From the NCBI RefSeq assembly GCF_043290135.1, contig NW_027464602.1, positions 6,665,501 through 6,729,500 on the forward strand: a stretch of 64,000 bases of DNA, written 5' to 3'. A model generated the notes under the pieces. That model worked only from the letters and a program-made list of their open reading frames with translations, was not told the DNA's origin and did not search any database. Within the stretch, counting starts at the first letter, position 1. Each line of letters begins with the position of its first letter. The translations under genes were made by a program, and so were the position numbers. Positions 61,657 to 64,000 of the stretch are shown here, one piece after another. Source of the stretch: Rhipicephalus microplus. Taxonomy: Eukaryota > Arthropoda > Arachnida > Ixodida > Ixodidae.

Positions 61657-62892
61657 GACGTTTGCAAGCGCTTTCACATTAGATATCGCAGTTCCCGACT
61701 TGTAATGGTGAAAAACACTGCATCTCACTAAGTGACATTGTTTAATGCGGTTTTACGACCGTTCATATCTTAACCTAACCTAACATTCGTACTTGTATTG
61801 AAAAACGCTCTATTCCACTGTTTCGTTCACAATTACGATATTTGCTCGACCTCACAGTTTCTCACCAACTTATTACAGTACAGAACGCTGTATCTCGCTA
61901 AATGACATCGTTCTTTTAGGTTTCACGATACTTGCATGCGCTTTACCGAGAATGTCACAACATAGCAGTTTCGCACTTGTAACGGTACAACACGCAGTAT
62001 TTGGCTTGTTCATGCCGTTTTGTGTGCTTTCACAACATTTTACCTATCGCAGTTTCGTACTCGCAATAAAACAACACTATCTCGTTAGATGACGTTCTTT
62101 TTGGTGGTCTCACGACGCTACATAGCTTAAACTAACATAACTCAAGCTTACCTTCGCACTTCTATCGTTAGAAAACGTTTTACTCGCAACCTTACAATGT
62201 TTTCTACAAGATTACGACGGTTTCATGCGCTTTCACATTAGATATCGTAGTTCCCGACTTGTAATGTTGAAAAACACTACATCTCACTAAGTGACATTGT
62301 TTAATGCGGTTTTACGACGGTTGATATCTCAACCTAACCTAACATTCGCACTTGTATCTAAATACGCTCAATTACACTGTTTCGTTCACAATTACGATAT
62401 TTGCTTGACCTCACAGTTTCTCACCAACTTATTACAGTACAGAACGCTGTATCTCGCTAAATGACATCGTTCTTTAAGGTTTCAAGATACTTGCATGCGC
62501 TTCAACGAGAATATCACAACATAGCAGTTTCGCACTTGTAACGGTACAACACGCAGTATTTGGCTTGTTCATGCCGTTTTGTGTGCTTTCACAACATTTC
62601 ACCTATCGCAGTTTCGTACTCGCAATTAAACAACACTATCTCGTTAGATGACGTTGTTTTTGGTAGTTTCACGACGCTACCTAGCTTAAACTAACATAAC
62701 TCAACCTAACATAACCTTCGCACTTCTATCGTTAGAAAACGTTTTACTCGCTACTTTACATTGCTTTCTACAACATTACGACGGTTTCAAGCGCTTTCCC
62801 ATTAGATATCACAGTTCCCAACTTGTAAAGGTGAAAAACACTGCATCTCACTAAGTGACATTGTTTAATGCGGTTTTACGACGGTTCATACC
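61657..62892. repeat. Satellite block, lead-in plus two monomers
   Basis: 1236 bp, counterpart of 43833-45070 with all three of its marker changes. Confidence 0.9.
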
Positions 62893-63520
62893 TTAACCTA
62901 ACGTAACCTAACCTAACCTAACCTAACCTTACCTAACCTAACCTAACCTAACCTAACCAACCCAACCCAACCTAACCTAACCTAACCTAACCTAAACTAA
63001 CCTAACCCAACCTAACCTAACCCAACCTAACCCAACCCAACCCAACCTAACCTAACCAAAGCTAACCTAACCTAACCTAACCAAACCTAACCTAACCTAA
63101 CTTAACCTAACCTAACGTAACCTAACCTAACCTAACCTATTCTAACGTAACCTAACCTAACCTGACCTAACCTAACCTAACGTAACCTAACCTAACCTAA
63201 CATAACCTAACGTAACCTAACCTAACCTAACGTAACCTAACCTAACCTAACCCAACCTAACCCAACCCAACCCAACCCAACAACACCCAACCCAACCTAA
63301 CCTAACCTAACCAAATTATCCTTACCTAACCTAACCTAACCTAACGTAACCTAACCTAACCTAACCTAACGTAACCTAACCTAACCTAACCTAACCTAAC
63401 CCAACCTAACCTAACCTAACCTAACCTAACCCAACTCAACCCAACCTAACCTAATCTAACCTAACCTAACCTAACCTAACCTAACCAAACCAAACCTAAC
63501 CTAACCTAACCTAACCTAAC
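62893..63520. repeat. (CCTAA)n tract T44, form L
   Basis: 628 bp with AACCAAACCAAACC as in T32. Confidence 0.93.
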
Positions 63521-64000
63521 GACGGTTGCAAGCGCTTTCACATTAGATATCGCAGTTCCCCACTTTTAATGGTGAAAAACACTGCATCTCACTAATTGAC
63601 ATTGTTTAATGCGGTTTTACGACGGTTCATATCTTAACCTAACCTAACATTCGCACTTGTATCTAAAAACGCTCTATTACACTGTTTTGTTCACAATTAC
63701 GATATTTGCATAACCTGACAGTTTTTCACCAACTTATTGCAGTACAGAACGCTGTATCTCGCTAAATGACATTGTTCTTTAAGGTTTCACGATGCTTGCA
63801 TGCGCTTTAACGAGAATATCACAATATAGCAGTTTCGCACTTGTAACGGTAGAACACGCAGTATTTGGCTTGTTCATGCCGTTTTGTGTGCTTTCACAAC
63901 ATTTCACCTATCGCAGTTTAATACTCGCTATAAAACAACACTATCTCGTTAGATGACGTCGTTTTTGGTAGTTTCACGACGCTACCTAGCTTAAACTAAC
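63521..64000. repeat. Satellite lead-in and monomer, cut by the right edge
   Basis: 480 bp, counterpart of 45713-46192, with the CCCCACTTTTAATGG lead-in and ACTCGCTATAAAAC. No gene seen. Confidence 0.9.

Larger units (their letters stand above)
55411..64000. repeat. 17.8-kb segment, second copy, incomplete
   Basis: Collinear with 37.56-46.19 kb. The left breakpoint lies inside a monomer near 55411: to the left it matches the variant at 32.88 kb (GACCTCGTTC, TTTTACC), to the right the variant at 37.56 kb (GGAACATT). This in-register switch is expected from unequal exchange between satellite monomers. Confidence 0.78.
61521..64000. repeat. 3.24-kb higher-order repeat, cut by the window end
   Basis: A tract, dimer, L tract and most of a monomer. 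It follows 43703-46190 at an offset of about 17.8 kb, including the AACCAAACCAAACC variant near the right end of the L tract. Confidence 0.85.

Noticed and set aside
1..64000. CRISPR array or other direct-repeat defence locus
   Set aside because: The regular repeats are a eukaryotic satellite with no spacers of unrelated sequence, no leader and no cas genes.
1..64000. Centromeric satellite with a CENP-B-like box
   Set aside because: No sequence resembling the CENP-B box consensus was noticed in the monomer, and the telomere-like tracts favour a subtelomeric position. A pericentromeric site cannot be excluded from sequence alone.

Overview
The window is a gene-poor, almost fully repetitive subtelomeric-type satellite domain from an arthropod. 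Every telomere-like tract is (CCTAA)n on the + strand, the complement of TTAGG, the ancestral arthropod telomere repeat. The only protein-coding sequence is a non-LTR retrotransposon reverse transcriptase resembling those abundant in tick genomes. A tick or other arachnid is therefore the best guess (inference, not proof). All tracts have the C-rich strand on +, so if orientation has been kept, the chromosome end lies to the left of position 1.

The repeat is nested. (1) Degenerate subrepeats of about 80-110 bp, six to a monomer. (2) A monomer of about 555 bp. (3) Blocks of one, two or three monomers behind a partial lead-in of about 110 bp, giving block lengths near 675, 1221-1238 or 1785-1793 bp. 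Blocks are separated by (CCTAA)n tracts of three conserved forms: A (about 110-135 bp), B (about 145-160 bp) and L (about 560-675 bp). (4) Higher-order repeats of 3.24 kb (A + 2-mer + L + 2-mer), 2.74 kb (A + 2-mer + B + 2-mer) and 4.00 kb (B + 1-mer + L + 1-mer + A + 3-mer). (5) Long duplications offset by about 17.8, 25.1 and 26.2-26.8 kb.

Layout: 1-3810 3.24-kb type; 3811-5160 start of a 2.74-kb type; 5161-9534 B/L tracts with 3-mers; 9535-17738 two 4.0-kb units, the second rearranged; 17739-18572 transition; 18573-25091 two 3.24-kb units; 25092-31919 2.74-kb units; 31920-35744 B/L region; 35745-42186 a 4.0-kb unit carrying a LINE; 42187-43702 a truncated 4.0-kb unit; 43703-50168 two 3.24-kb units; 50169-55650 two 2.74-kb units; 55651-60004 the second copy of the LINE-bearing segment; 60005-61520 the truncated 4.0-kb unit again; 61521-64000 start of another 3.24-kb unit.

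The most notable object is the LINE insertion at 38109-40577, with its duplicate at 55912-58395. It is flanked by an 8-bp target-site duplication. It contains a 5'-truncated CR1/L2-like element followed, on the element's 5' side, by about 110 bp of satellite and a (CCTAA)n tract taken from elsewhere in the array. Removing it restores a 1787-bp monomer trimer, exactly the length of the uninterrupted paralogue. No host gene, RNA gene or CRISPR array was found. Tract and block coordinates are hand-read and good to about 5 bp.
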